Source: Pseudonocardia sulfidoxydans NBRC 16205
GTDB lineage: Bacteria; Actinomycetota; Actinomycetes; Mycobacteriales; Pseudonocardiaceae
DNA length: 40,678 bases
Reading direction: 5' to 3'
NCBI RefSeq assembly: GCF_007989085.1
Contig: NZ_BJVJ01000054.1
Coordinates: forward strand, 1-40,678
Shown here piece after piece: positions 24,905 through 34,000 of this stretch (positions are counted from its first letter, which is position 1; every line of letters begins with the position of its first letter). A program made the position numbers and the translations under genes. The notes under the pieces are model-generated. The model made no database searches. It was not told the DNA's origin and saw only the letters and a program-made list of their open reading frames with translations.

Positions 24905-26044
24905 GTGACCACCGAAAACCCACAGATCGGGATCGCCGTCGTCGGAGCCGGGTACTGGGGACCCAACCTGGTGCGCAACGCGCAGGCAACACCCGGCCTG
25001 CGGCTGCGGTACCTGTGCGACATCGACGAGAAGCGAGCCCGCACCGTCCTCGGTGAGTACTCGACGGTGACGACGACCCCGTCGCTCGACGAGGTCCTGG
25101 CCGATCCCGAGGTCGACGCGGTGGCCATCGCCACCCCGGCCGCCACGCACTTCGCCGTCGCCACCGCTGCCCTCGAGGCCGGCAAGCACGTGTTGGTCGA
25201 GAAGCCGCTGGCGCCGACGTTCGAGGAGGGCAAGGCGCTCGTCGAGACGGCCGACAGGCACGGCCGCATCCTCATGCTCGACCACACCTACTGCTACACC
25301 TCGCCGGTCGGCTACATCCGCGACCGGCTACGCAGCGGCGAGCTGGGCGATCTGCAGTACCTCGACTCCGTGCGGATCAACCTCGGGCTGGTGCAGCCGG
25401 ACGTCGATGTGCTGTGGGACCTCGCCCCGCACGACCTGTCGATCTTCGACGCGATCCTGCCCGACGACCTGTTCCCCGTCGCGGTCTCCGCGCACGGGTC
25501 CGACCCGGTCGGCGCCGGCCACGCGTGCGTCGCGCATCTCACGATCCAGCTGTCCAACGGGGCGCTCGCCCACGTGCACGTCAACTGGTTGTCCCCCACC
25601 AAGATCCGCACGATGATCGTCGGCGGTTCGAACCGGATGATCGTGTGGGACGACCTCAACCCGACGCAGCGGCTGTCGGTGCACGACCGGGGCGTCGACA
25701 CCTCCGACCCGACGACGCTCGGCCCGGACAACCGCGGCCGCACGATCGTCTCCTACCGGACCGGCGACACCGTTGCGCCGGCACTGGCCAACACCGAGGC
25801 GCTGCGCAGCGTGATGGTCGAGTTCCGTGACTCGATCACCGAGAACCGCGCGCCGTTCACCGACGGCCGCTCCGGTCTGCGGGTGCTGGCGCTGCTCGAG
25901 GCCGCCGCGACGAGCCTGGCCAAGGACGGGGTGTACGTCCCGGTGCCCGACATCGTGCGCGAGCGGACCCCCCGGCCCATCGGCGGCGCGCCCGCCACCA
26001 CGATCGACGAGGCACGGCGCGGCCGCGGAGAGGTGACGGTGTGA
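24905..26044 (+). CDS. Gfo/Idh/MocA-family sugar dehydrogenase (WbpB/WlbA-like)
   Basis: The 379-residue oxidoreductase has an N-terminal NAD-binding fold with GAGYWG at 14-19 and the catalytic EKPLA (K100), then a DHTYCYTSPVG segment and an alpha/beta substrate domain with WDLAPHDLSIFD. WbpB/WlbA oxidise C3 of UDP-GlcNAcA, making the 3-keto sugar used by an aminotransferase. The downstream aminotransferases and WbpD-like acetyltransferase support this role, but an alternative NDP-sugar substrate is possible. The GTG is preceded by AGGAAGGA with a 5-base spacer. Its stop overlaps a 20-codon micro-ORF (GTGA) that leads to the next gene. Confidence 0.88.
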   Translation: MTTENPQIGIAVVGAGYWGPNLVRNAQATPGLRLRYLCDIDEKRARTVLGEYSTVTTTPSLDEVLADPEVDAVAIATPAATHFAVATAALEAGKHVLVEKPLAPTFEEGKALVETADRHGRILMLDHTYCYTSPVGYIRDRLRSGELGDLQYLDSVRINLGLVQPDVDVLWDLAPHDLSIFDAILPDDLFPVAVSAHGSDPVGAGHACVAHLTIQLSNGALAHVHVNWLSPTKIRTMIVGGSNRMIVWDDLNPTQRLSVHDRGVDTSDPTTLGPDNRGRTIVSYRTGDTVAPALANTEALRSVMVEFRDSITENRAPFTDGRSGLRVLALLEAAATSLAKDGVYVPVPDIVRERTPRPIGGAPATTIDEARRGRGEVTV

Positions 26045-26103
26045 GTACCGCCTCGAACGCGGGCCGGCGCATCCGCGTCGCCATCGGATGGGCGTCCGCG
26101 TGA
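26041..26103 (+). CDS. 20-codon micro-ORF bridging dehydrogenase and aminotransferase
   Basis: GTG at 26041 overlaps the dehydrogenase stop as GTGA. The frame encodes 20 residues (VSTASNAGRRIRVAIGWASA) and ends with TGA at 26101-26103, again overlapping a GTG (26100) as GTGA. It would pass ribosomes from one gene to the next across the 55-base gap. No function for the peptide is apparent. Confidence 0.4.
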   Translation: MSTASNAGRRIRVAIGWASA

Positions 26104-27233
26104 TCCCCGTCATGAAGCCGCTCCTCGGCGAGGAGGAGGCCGAGGCGATCGCAGAGGTCGTGCGGTCGGGCTGGGTGGCACAGGGCCCGAAGGTCGCCGA
26201 GTTCGAGAAGGCGTTCGCCGCGTCGGTGGGCGCCGAGCACGGTGTCGCGGTGTCCAACTGCACCACCGGCCTGCACCTGATGCTGCACCTGCTGGGCGTC
26301 GGCGCCGGCGACGAGGTCGTCGTGCCGTCGTTCTCGTTCATCGCGACGGCCAACTGCGTCCGCTACGTCGGGGCCACCCCGGTGTTCGCCGACGTGTGCG
26401 AGTCCAACGGCAACCTCGACCCGGCCTCGGTGGCGGCGGTCATGACGCCGCGGACGAAGGCCGTGCTCGCCGTCCACCAGGGCGGCCAGCCCGCCGACAT
26501 CGCTGCGCTGCGCGCCGTCGCGGGCGACGTGCCCGTCCTGGAGGACGCCGCATGTGCCGCGGGGTCGACGCTGCGCGGCGCGCCGGTCGGCACCGGCGCC
26601 ACCCTCGCGGCCTGGTCGTTCCATCCCCGCAAGCTCCTCACCACCGGTGAGGGCGGCATGGTCACCACCGACGACGCCGAGCAGGCCGCCCGGCTGCGCC
26701 GGCTGCGCGAGCACGGCATGTCCGTCTCCGCGGCCGACCGGCACGCCGCGGGCAACACGGTCAAGCTCGAGGCCTACCTCGAGACGGCGTTCAACTACCG
26801 GATGACCGACATGCAGGCCGCCATGGGCCTGGTTCAGCTGGGCCGGCTGCCCGGCCTGATCGTGCAGCGCCGCGAGCTCGCCGCCCGCTACGCCGGGCTG
26901 CTGGGCGAGGTCGGCCTGCGCGCCGTAGGCGACCCGGAGTTCGGGACCAGCAGCTTCCAGTCGTACTGGGTGCACCTGCCCGACAACGCCCCCGACTCCG
27001 TCGAGGTCCTGCAGGCACTCGCCGACGCCGGCGTCTCCGCCCGGCGCGGCATCATGGCCTCCCACCTCGAACCGGCCTTCGACGGGCACCCGCACGTCCC
27101 GCTGCCCGTGACCGAGTACCTGACGCGGCGCACGATCATCCTGCCGCTGCACCACGAGCTGACCGAGTCCGACCAGGACCACGTCGTCGGCTCGTTGACC
27201 GCCGCACTCGCCGTCCCGACTGGAGCATCGTGA
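26100..27233 (+). CDS. DegT/DnrJ/EryC1/StrS aminotransferase 1
   Basis: This 377-residue PLP-dependent sugar aminotransferase has the internal-aldimine lysine K178 (SFHPRKLLTTGEGG), VSNCTTGLHLML, PSFSFIATANCV, VLEDAACAAGS and AFNYRMTDMQAAMG. The motifs are most like the perosamine-synthase/4-aminotransferase branch. It would transfer an amino group from glutamate to an NDP-keto-sugar. The GTG at 26100 is preferred because relatives begin IPVMKP directly after it; an ATG at 26088 is possible, and neither has a strong ribosome site. It is coupled to the preceding micro-ORF, and its own stop overlaps the next gene as GTGA. Confidence 0.87.
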   Translation: MIPVMKPLLGEEEAEAIAEVVRSGWVAQGPKVAEFEKAFAASVGAEHGVAVSNCTTGLHLMLHLLGVGAGDEVVVPSFSFIATANCVRYVGATPVFADVCESNGNLDPASVAAVMTPRTKAVLAVHQGGQPADIAALRAVAGDVPVLEDAACAAGSTLRGAPVGTGATLAAWSFHPRKLLTTGEGGMVTTDDAEQAARLRRLREHGMSVSAADRHAAGNTVKLEAYLETAFNYRMTDMQAAMGLVQLGRLPGLIVQRRELAARYAGLLGEVGLRAVGDPEFGTSSFQSYWVHLPDNAPDSVEVLQALADAGVSARRGIMASHLEPAFDGHPHVPLPVTEYLTRRTIILPLHHELTESDQDHVVGSLTAALAVPTGAS

Positions 27234-28339
27234 CCGACACCCCCGTTCCCCTCGTCGATCTCGGCGTCCAGCACCGCCAGGTGGCCGACGAGGTCGCCGA
27301 GGGCTGGGCCGCCGTCCTCGCCCGCACCGCGTTCGTCGGCGGTGCGGCGGTGAAGGAGTTCGAGGAGGCCTACGCCGCCTACACCGGCGCCGCGCACTGC
27401 ATCGGTGTCGGCAACGGCACCGACGCGATCGAGATGGCCCTGCGCGCGCTCGGCGTCGGCCACGGCGACGAGTGCATCGTCCCGGCCAACACCTTCATCG
27501 CGACGGCCGAGGCCGTGGCCCGCACCGGCGCCACCGTCGTGCCGGCCGACTGCGACGAGGCCACCGCGCTGCTCGACCCCGCTGCCGCCGGCGCCGCCGT
27601 CACGTCGCGCACCAAGGCCGTCCTGCCGGTGCACCTCTACGGCCAGGCCGCGCCCGTCGAGGCCATCCGCGCCGCCGTCGGCGACGTCCCGATCGTCGAG
27701 GACGCCGCGCAGTCGCAGGGCGCGCGTCGCCACGGGGAGCCCACCGGCACCCTCGGTGCACTCGCCGCGACCAGCTTCTACCCGGGCAAGAACCTCGGCG
27801 CCTACGGCGACGCAGGCGCGGTCCTCACCTCCGACCCCCAGCTCGCCACTGCGGTCCGGCTGCTCGGTGAGCACGGCTCGCCCCGCAAGTACGAGCACAC
27901 CGTCGTCGGTTTCAACAGCCGGATGGACGCGCTGCAGGCCGTCGTCCTCTCGACCAAGCTGCGCCGCCTCGACGAGTGGAACGCGCAGCGCCGCGCCGCC
28001 GCCGACCACTACGCGGGCCTGCTCGCCGACGTCGACGGTGTCGTCGCCCCGGTCACGGCCGAGGGCAACGAGCACGTCTGGCACCTCTACGTGGTCCGCG
28101 TCGCCGAGCGCGACCGCGTGCTCGCCGACCTGCACGCCGCCGGCATCGGCGCCGGCATCCACTACCCGACGCCCGTGCACCTCACCGGCGCGTTCGCCCA
28201 CCTCGGGCACGGCGCGGGCGCGTTCCCCGCCTCCGAGACCCTCGCCGGGGAGATCCTGTCGCTGCCGCTGTTCCCGGGCATCACCGAGACCCAGCAGGAG
28301 CGCGTCGTCGAGGCGCTGGCCAAGGCCGTCGTTCGATGA
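27230..28339 (+). CDS. DegT/DnrJ/EryC1/StrS aminotransferase 2 (3-aminotransferase-like)
   Basis: The 369-residue PLP enzyme has the lysine K187 in SFYPGKNLGAYGDAG, plus VGNGTDAIEMALRALG, PANTFIATAEAV, VEDAAQSQGARR and FNSRMDALQAVVL. These are hallmarks of the WbpE/WlbC/QdtB/FdtB branch that aminates C3 of a 3-keto NDP-sugar. With the upstream dehydrogenase making a 3-keto sugar and the downstream acetyltransferase, this is the best candidate for the amination step. The GTG overlaps the preceding stop, and its stop overlaps the acetyltransferase ATG (ATGA). Cytosolic. Confidence 0.9.
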   Translation: MTDTPVPLVDLGVQHRQVADEVAEGWAAVLARTAFVGGAAVKEFEEAYAAYTGAAHCIGVGNGTDAIEMALRALGVGHGDECIVPANTFIATAEAVARTGATVVPADCDEATALLDPAAAGAAVTSRTKAVLPVHLYGQAAPVEAIRAAVGDVPIVEDAAQSQGARRHGEPTGTLGALAATSFYPGKNLGAYGDAGAVLTSDPQLATAVRLLGEHGSPRKYEHTVVGFNSRMDALQAVVLSTKLRRLDEWNAQRRAAADHYAGLLADVDGVVAPVTAEGNEHVWHLYVVRVAERDRVLADLHAAGIGAGIHYPTPVHLTGAFAHLGHGAGAFPASETLAGEILSLPLFPGITETQQERVVEALAKAVVR

Positions 28340-28905
28340 CCGCGGTCGCCGGGGTGCGCGTGCATCCGCAGGGGCTGTGCGAGAGCGACGACGTCGGCGA
28401 GGGCACCCGGGTGTGGGCGTTCGCCCACGTCCTGCCCGGCGCCCGCGTCGGCCGCGACTGCAACATCTGCGACTGCGCGTTCGTCGAGGACGGCGCGACC
28501 CTCGGCGACAACGTCACCGTCAAGAACGGCACCCTGGTCTTCCGCGGCGTCACGTGCGAGGACGACGTCTTCCTCGGGCCCAACGTGCTGTTCACCAACG
28601 ACCTGCGCCCCCGCGCCGCCAACAAGGTCGACCCCGACGCCCTGGTCACCACCCTCGTGCGGCGCGGAGCGTCACTCGGGGCGGGCACGGTCGTTGTGTG
28701 CGGCACGGAGATCGGTGAGTACGCGTTCGCCGGCGCCGGAGCCGTCGTCACCCGCGACGTCCTTGCGCACTCGTTCGTCGCCGGTAATCCTGCCGTCCAC
28801 AAGGGATGGGTCTGCCGCTGCGGCGCCCGTCTCGACAGCGAGCTCACCTGCACCGAATGCGGCGAGCGCTACCGCGAGAGCGACAAGGGGCTCGTCCAGG
28901 CATGA
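28336..28905 (+). CDS. Hexapeptide-repeat N-acetyltransferase (WbpD/WlbB-like) with C-terminal Zn ribbon
   Basis: The 189-residue left-handed beta-helix acyltransferase has repeated hexapeptide turns from about residue 20 (VGEGTRVWAFAHV, VGRDCNICDCAFV, LGDNVTVKNG, IGEYAFAGAGAVV) and the family segments GPNVLFTNDLRPRA and AGNPAVHKGW. WbpD-type enzymes acetylate the 3-amino group of UDP-GlcNAc3NA. After the helix there is a CxC...CxxC element (CRCGARLDSELTCTECGERY) that looks like a small zinc ribbon, an extension beyond the short Pseudomonas WbpD. Start and stop both overlap neighbours (ATGA), so it is tightly coupled in the operon. Confidence 0.88.
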   Translation: MTAVAGVRVHPQGLCESDDVGEGTRVWAFAHVLPGARVGRDCNICDCAFVEDGATLGDNVTVKNGTLVFRGVTCEDDVFLGPNVLFTNDLRPRAANKVDPDALVTTLVRRGASLGAGTVVVCGTEIGEYAFAGAGAVVTRDVLAHSFVAGNPAVHKGWVCRCGARLDSELTCTECGERYRESDKGLVQA

Positions 28906-29963
28906 ACGAAGGTCCGAAGGTCGACGTCGTCATCCCCTGCTACAAGTACGGCCACCTCCTGCCCGAGGCGGTGCGCAGCGTACTGGCCCAGAACGACGTC
29001 GACGTCCGGGTACTGATCATCGAGGACGCCTCCGACGACGGCAGCGCCGACGTGGCACGCGAGCTCGCCGCGCAGCACGAGCGCGTGGAAGCCCAGATCC
29101 ACGAGACCAACAAGGGCCACATCATCACGTTCAACGAGGGCATCCTCGACTGGGCACAGGCCCCCTACACACTGCTGATCTCCGCCGACGACGAGCTCAC
29201 CCCCGGCGCCCTCGCGCGTGCGACCGAGGTGATGGATCGCAACCCGAACGTCGGTTTCGTCTACGGACACTCCGTCCGCTGGGTCACCGGCAACCCGCGC
29301 CCCGAGGTCCGCACCGGTCGCTGGAAACCCGTCGTGCACACCAGCGAGTCCTGGCTGCGGCGCGTCTACAGCCGCGGCTCGAACCCTGTGTTCTCCCCGT
29401 CGGCGGTCATCCGCACCGAGCTGCAGAAGCGCGTCGGCGGGTACGACGCCCGCATGCTCCAGACCTCCGACCTGCACATGTGGCTCAAGCTCGCCCTCTA
29501 CTCCGACGTCGCCTTCGTCTCCGGCGTCGACCAGGCGTGGTTCCGGGTGCACGGCGCGAACATGTCGCAGGCCTACTACGACAAGGACGCCGGCCTGCCC
29601 GACCTGAAGATGCGCAAGCTCGCCTTCGACGCGACGCTCGACCACGGCCGGACCGTCCTCGGCGACACCCAGGCGAACGACCTCGACGAGCGCATGCGCC
29701 GCGCTCTCGCGCGCGAGGCGATGCTGCGCGTCGAGCGTGCCGAGGAGAAGGGCTGGGAGCTGGGCGACGCCGCGCAGCTGCTGACCGACTGGGCCGCCGA
29801 GATCACCGGCGACGTCACGACACTGCCCGAATGGCGGACCCTGAGACTGCGCCGCTGGCTGGGCCCCCTGGGCCAGGTCGTCCGCCCACCCGTTCTGAGC
29901 AAGGCCGGCCGGCGCATCCGCCAGGAGGGCCGCACCGCCCGCCTGGTCCGCGTCGGCATCTGA
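28902..29963 (+). CDS. Glycosyltransferase family 2, copy 2
   Basis: The 353-residue GT-A transferase parallels the copy at 23578-24636: VDVVIPCYKYGHLLPEAVRSV, IIEDASDDGSADVARELAA, NKGHIITFNEG, ISADDELTPGAL and GGYDARMLQTSDLHMWLKL. The C-terminal helical region also matches, ending in RRIRQEGRTARLVRV. It presumably adds a sugar made by the operon to a lipid-linked intermediate. It is the last of five tightly overlapping genes, and its ATG sits in the acetyltransferase stop (ATGA). The DNA of the two copies has diverged, so the duplication is old or the copies were acquired separately. Confidence 0.9.
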   Translation: MNEGPKVDVVIPCYKYGHLLPEAVRSVLAQNDVDVRVLIIEDASDDGSADVARELAAQHERVEAQIHETNKGHIITFNEGILDWAQAPYTLLISADDELTPGALARATEVMDRNPNVGFVYGHSVRWVTGNPRPEVRTGRWKPVVHTSESWLRRVYSRGSNPVFSPSAVIRTELQKRVGGYDARMLQTSDLHMWLKLALYSDVAFVSGVDQAWFRVHGANMSQAYYDKDAGLPDLKMRKLAFDATLDHGRTVLGDTQANDLDERMRRALAREAMLRVERAEEKGWELGDAAQLLTDWAAEITGDVTTLPEWRTLRLRRWLGPLGQVVRPPVLSKAGRRIRQEGRTARLVRVGI

Positions 29964-29997
29964 TCGCCGTTCATCTCCGGAAAGCCGAGGGACAACC

Positions 29998-30810
29998 GTG
30001 TCGCTCATCGAGCGCGTCCGTCACTCCGCCGAGTGGCGCACCGAAGCCGCCCGCGACCGGGCGGCCCGCGGCCGCGCCTACGCGGAACGGCAGGTCATCG
30101 CACGCGCGACGACGCCGAAGCCGCCGACCAGCCGCATCCTCTGCTACCACACGGTCGGCATGCCCAAGATGGGGCTCAACGACGTCTCCCTGCAGCGCCT
30201 CCGTCGACAGCTCGAGATGGCGCGCATCGCCGGGTACCGGTTCGTGCCCGCCTCCGAGCTCGTGGCGGAGCCGACCGACCCGACACCCGGCGACCGCCGC
30301 ATCGCACTGACCTTCGACGACGGCTTCCGCAGCATCCTCACGACTGTCGAGCCCTTGCTGCGCTCCCTCGACATCCCGTGGACCGCGTTCATCGTCAGCG
30401 GGTTCGCCGACGGGAAGAAGGGCCACGAGGACTTCCTGAACTGGGACGAGGTCGAGGGCCTCCACGACCGCGGCGTGACGATCGCGAGCCACTCCGTCAC
30501 CCACCCCAACTTCGCGACGCTGTCCCACGGGCAGGTCGTCGACGAGCTGGAGACGTCGCGGGCCGCCCTGCGCGCCAAGCTCGGCATCGAGACCACCGAG
30601 TTCGCCATTCCCTTCGGGCAGTCCAAGGACTGGCCGGAGACAGCGCGCCGCGCCGCCGCCGACGCCGGCTACACGACGGTCTACGCACAGTCGATGGACC
30701 GCCGCCCCACCGGGACGGTGCCTCGTACCTTCGTGACCCGCTTCGACGACGACCGCATCTTCCGCGCCGCCCTCGGTGGTGCGTACGACCGCTGGGAAGA
30801 GTGGTACTAG
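29998..30810 (+). CDS. Polysaccharide deacetylase-family protein (NodB domain)
   Basis: The 270-residue protein carries a NodB homology domain from about residue 45. Motif 1 is TFDDG with D107 and D108; motif 2 is SHSVTHPN with metal ligands H165 and H169. The usual catalytic Arg/His motifs downstream are less clear (AIPFGQSKDW). It would remove N- or O-acetyl groups from a glycan. The N-terminus is basic and amphipathic (RVRHSAEWRTEAARDRAARGR), with no signal peptide, so a cytosolic or membrane-peripheral site is likely. The GTG follows a CCGAGGGA site 34 bases after the GT2 gene. A hairpin terminator follows. Confidence 0.87.
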   Translation: MSLIERVRHSAEWRTEAARDRAARGRAYAERQVIARATTPKPPTSRILCYHTVGMPKMGLNDVSLQRLRRQLEMARIAGYRFVPASELVAEPTDPTPGDRRIALTFDDGFRSILTTVEPLLRSLDIPWTAFIVSGFADGKKGHEDFLNWDEVEGLHDRGVTIASHSVTHPNFATLSHGQVVDELETSRAALRAKLGIETTEFAIPFGQSKDWPETARRAAADAGYTTVYAQSMDRRPTGTVPRTFVTRFDDDRIFRAALGGAYDRWEEWY

Positions 30811-30837
30811 CCTCAGCAGCAGCCCTGTCCTGCCGGG

Positions 30838-30864
30838 TGCCCGTCTCGCCGCGCGAGGCGGGCA
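30838..30864 (+). terminator. Hairpin terminator after the glycan operon
   Basis: TGCCCGTCTCG (30838-30848) pairs with CGAGGCGGGCA (30854-30864) with one G-T wobble and a 5-base loop, 28 bases after the deacetylase stop. It is followed by TTCGCGTCT rather than a T-run. Confidence 0.6.
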
Positions 30865-30929
30865 TTCGCGTCTCCGGGCCCGAGCGGCTGCGTGTGGTGG
30901 TGGCGGTGGTGGTGGCTGCTGGAATCCGG

Positions 30930-30978
30930 GCGCAACCTGACGGTCGTGCTCGCGCTTGCGACAGCAGTGAGGTTGCGC
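30930..30978. other. Second inverted repeat in a gene-free gap
   Basis: GCGCAACCT (30930-30938) is complementary to AGGTTGCGC (30970-30978) with a 31-base loop that can itself fold (GTCG/CGAC). It lies between convergent genes and may terminate the minus-strand flippase transcript. The rest of 30811-31099 shows no gene. Confidence 0.4.
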
Positions 30979-31099
30979 GCGGCGGGAGGCGGCCGCGCGT
31001 CGAGGCTGGGCCGTCGCGATCGCTGGAACAGGGACCTGCACGCCGATCGTGACGCCCATGCCCCCCGCACGACGAACGCCCGGTGTCCGTGCGCAAGGA

Positions 31100-34000
31100 C
31101 TACTTCTGGGGGTTGCCGTCCGGCGGGGTCGGCCGCGGACGAGGGCGCGGGGAGGGCCGGCGCGGAGCCGAGCCGTTCTCGTCGGCACCGCCGTCACGGG
31201 CGGCGCTGCTCCCGCGCGGGGTGCCGCCGTCGCGGGAGGTGCCGTCTGTCCGTCCGTTCCCGTTGGCGGCGTTGGGCCGGCTGCCGTTGGTTCCGGGCAG
31301 CGCGCCCTTCTGGACCGGTGTCCGCGGCTGAGCGCCGTTCGACCCGGTGCCCGTCGGCGGGGCGCCGTTGGGGTGCCCGCTCGTGGGCGGGACGCCATTG
31401 AGGCCTCCGCTCGTGGGCGGGACACCGTTGGGGCTGCTGCTCCTGGGCGGGGCGCCGTTGGGGCTGCTGCTCCTGGGCGGGGCGCTGTTCGGGCTGCCCT
31501 TGCTCGGGCCGCCACCGTTCGGGCTCCCGCCCGGGGTGGTGCCGTTCGGTCGGCCGGGAGTCTGCGGTGTGCCGCTCGGGCCGGCGGGCTTCGGCTGTGC
31601 GGTCTTCGGGCCCGTCGGCGGCACCTGGGTTCCGCCGGGACCAGCGGTGCGGGACGGCACACCGTTCGAGCCCGGCCTGTGCGGCGCCGGGCCGTTCTGG
31701 GTCGGGGCCTGCTTCGTCGGGGCCTGCTTCGTCGGGGTCTGCTTCGCCGGGGCCTGCTTCGCCGGGCCCTGCTTCGTCGGGCCCTGCGGAGGCCGGGCGG
31801 CCAGCTTCCGGGTCTCCTCGTCGGCGGGGCCGCTCGCGGGCGAGGGCGCGGGACGGTCGGCCGGGGCCTGCGCCGGCGTGCCGGGGGCAGGTCCGGGAGC
31901 TTTCCCCGGCTGCGCCGACTTCTGCTCGGTGGGCCGTTCGGTCGCCTTCGGCGGCTGAACCGGCTTCCCCGGAGCCGCGGGGACCTTGGCCGTCGCCGAC
32001 GAGTCCCCCGGCGGCTGGGCCTTGTCGTCGCGCGGGGTGGGGCGCGGCCGCGGCGAGGGACGCCGGGGCGCGGCCGCACCGGACGGCGGGGGCGGGGTGA
32101 CCGAAGGCGTGACCGTCGTGGCCTCGGCGTCGGCGCCCTGCTTCGGCGACACCGGCGCCTGGGCGCGGGTCGCCTCCGGATCCGCGGCCGGGCCGGGCTT
32201 CGCGGCGCCGGACGTCGCGTCGCCGCGCGCCGCAGGACCGGACGTCGCAGGTGCCGCAGGGCCCGGCTTGCCCGCATCGGGCACGCCCGCGCCGGACTTC
32301 CCTGCGCCGGACTTCGCTGCGTCAGGCTTCCCTGCGGCGAACTTCGCTGCGTCAGGCTCGTCTGCGTCAGGCTTCCCTGCGGCGCCCTTCGCCGGGTCCG
32401 AGCCCGAGGTCGGCCGCAGGCTCTCCAGCTGTCCGCTCCAGCGTCGGCCGTCGCTGGTGACGGTTGCGTCGCGGGAGGAGTCGTCGGGTGCCGCGAACAG
32501 GTCGGAACCGCTGCTGCCCGCGGCCTGCGTCGTGACGGTCTTCTCCGCATCCACCGGTCCGGCGGGCGCCGGTCCCGCGGCGGCGGGCGACGGGCCGTCG
32601 GGTGTGACCGCCTTCATGACGATGGTCTCGTCGGTGGCGTTGCGGCCGTCGTCGGCGCTGGTGCGCTGCGGCAACGGGGCGAGGGGGAGCTTGCGGTCGC
32701 TGCGGTTGCGGGACCGGACCGTCGGCATGGGCTGGATGAGCCGCATCTGGACGGTCGCGTCGTCGAGTCCTTCGGAGATGACCTGGCGCGCGAGCCCGAT
32801 CATGCCGCTGGCGGTCATCGGCGGCAGCTGGATCGTCATCTCGGAGGCGCCGGGTGCGGCGCCGACCAGCTCGCGATCGGGGCCGGTGGGGCGGGGGCCC
32901 GAACCGACGCCGGCGTTGTCGTCCTCGTCGCCGTCCTCGTCGTCCTCGTCGTCGCCACCGCCGCGGCGGACCTTGTTCATCACCGCGCCGATCAGGGAGC
33001 GGCCGAGCTTGGGGGCGATGACGGTGAGGACCGCGAGGTAGATCAGCGCGAAGATGATCGTCTCGAGGATCAGCAGCAGGATGCCGAGGATGACGCCGTG
33101 CTCGTCGGCACCGAAGACGTTGCGGTCGAGCCACCAGACCGCGGCCATGGCGATCGCGGCGGCGATGGCGGGCGGGACGAGCATCCAGGCGAGGCGTCCG
33201 ACGGAGAACTTCACGACGCGCCGCGACAGGATCAGCACGACGATGCCGACGACGATCTCGGTGATCGACATGGCGATGCCGACGCCGATGAGGCCGAGCG
33301 GGAGCAGCGCGACCAGCGAGCCGATGCCCAGCACGAGGCTGGTGGCGGTCGTCCAGTTGAGCATCTTGGACGCGCCGACGGCTTTGACGACCTCGCTGCC
33401 GACGGCCTGCAGCGCGATGCCGACGCCGTAGCCGGACATGACCATGAGCGCGACGCCGGCCTCGCGCCATTTCTCGCCGAGGAGTACGACGACGGCGGGT
33501 TCGCCGACCGCGATCATCAGCCCGGCGAAGGGTGCGGCGCCGACCCAGGTGACCTGCAGGGCGCGTTCGACGGCGCGGGCGAAGCGCGGCGGGTCGGACT
33601 GCAGCCGGGAGAACGCCGGGAACAGGACGTAGGAGCCGATCTGGACGATCACCAGCGACGGCAGCTGCGCCAGGCTCATGCCGTAGCGGTACTGGCCGAG
33701 GGTGTTGGCGTCGAGGCGGCGGCCGATGAGGGCGGTCTCGGCTGCGGTGCGGACCCGGTCGACGATGCCCTCGACGAGCAGCGGGGCCGCGTAGGCGGCC
33801 ATCTGGCGCCAGAGCGGGAACGAGAACTTGCCGACGCCGGGGCGCCAGCGGGCGTAGCGCCAGCTCAGGAACAGCCAGATCGCGATGCCGACGTAGTTGC
33901 CGATGACCATGGACCACACGCCGAACCCGAGGGCGGCGAGGGCGATGGTGACGACGGCGTAGCCGAGCACACGGGTGGGGTCGACGATGAGGCGCCGTTT

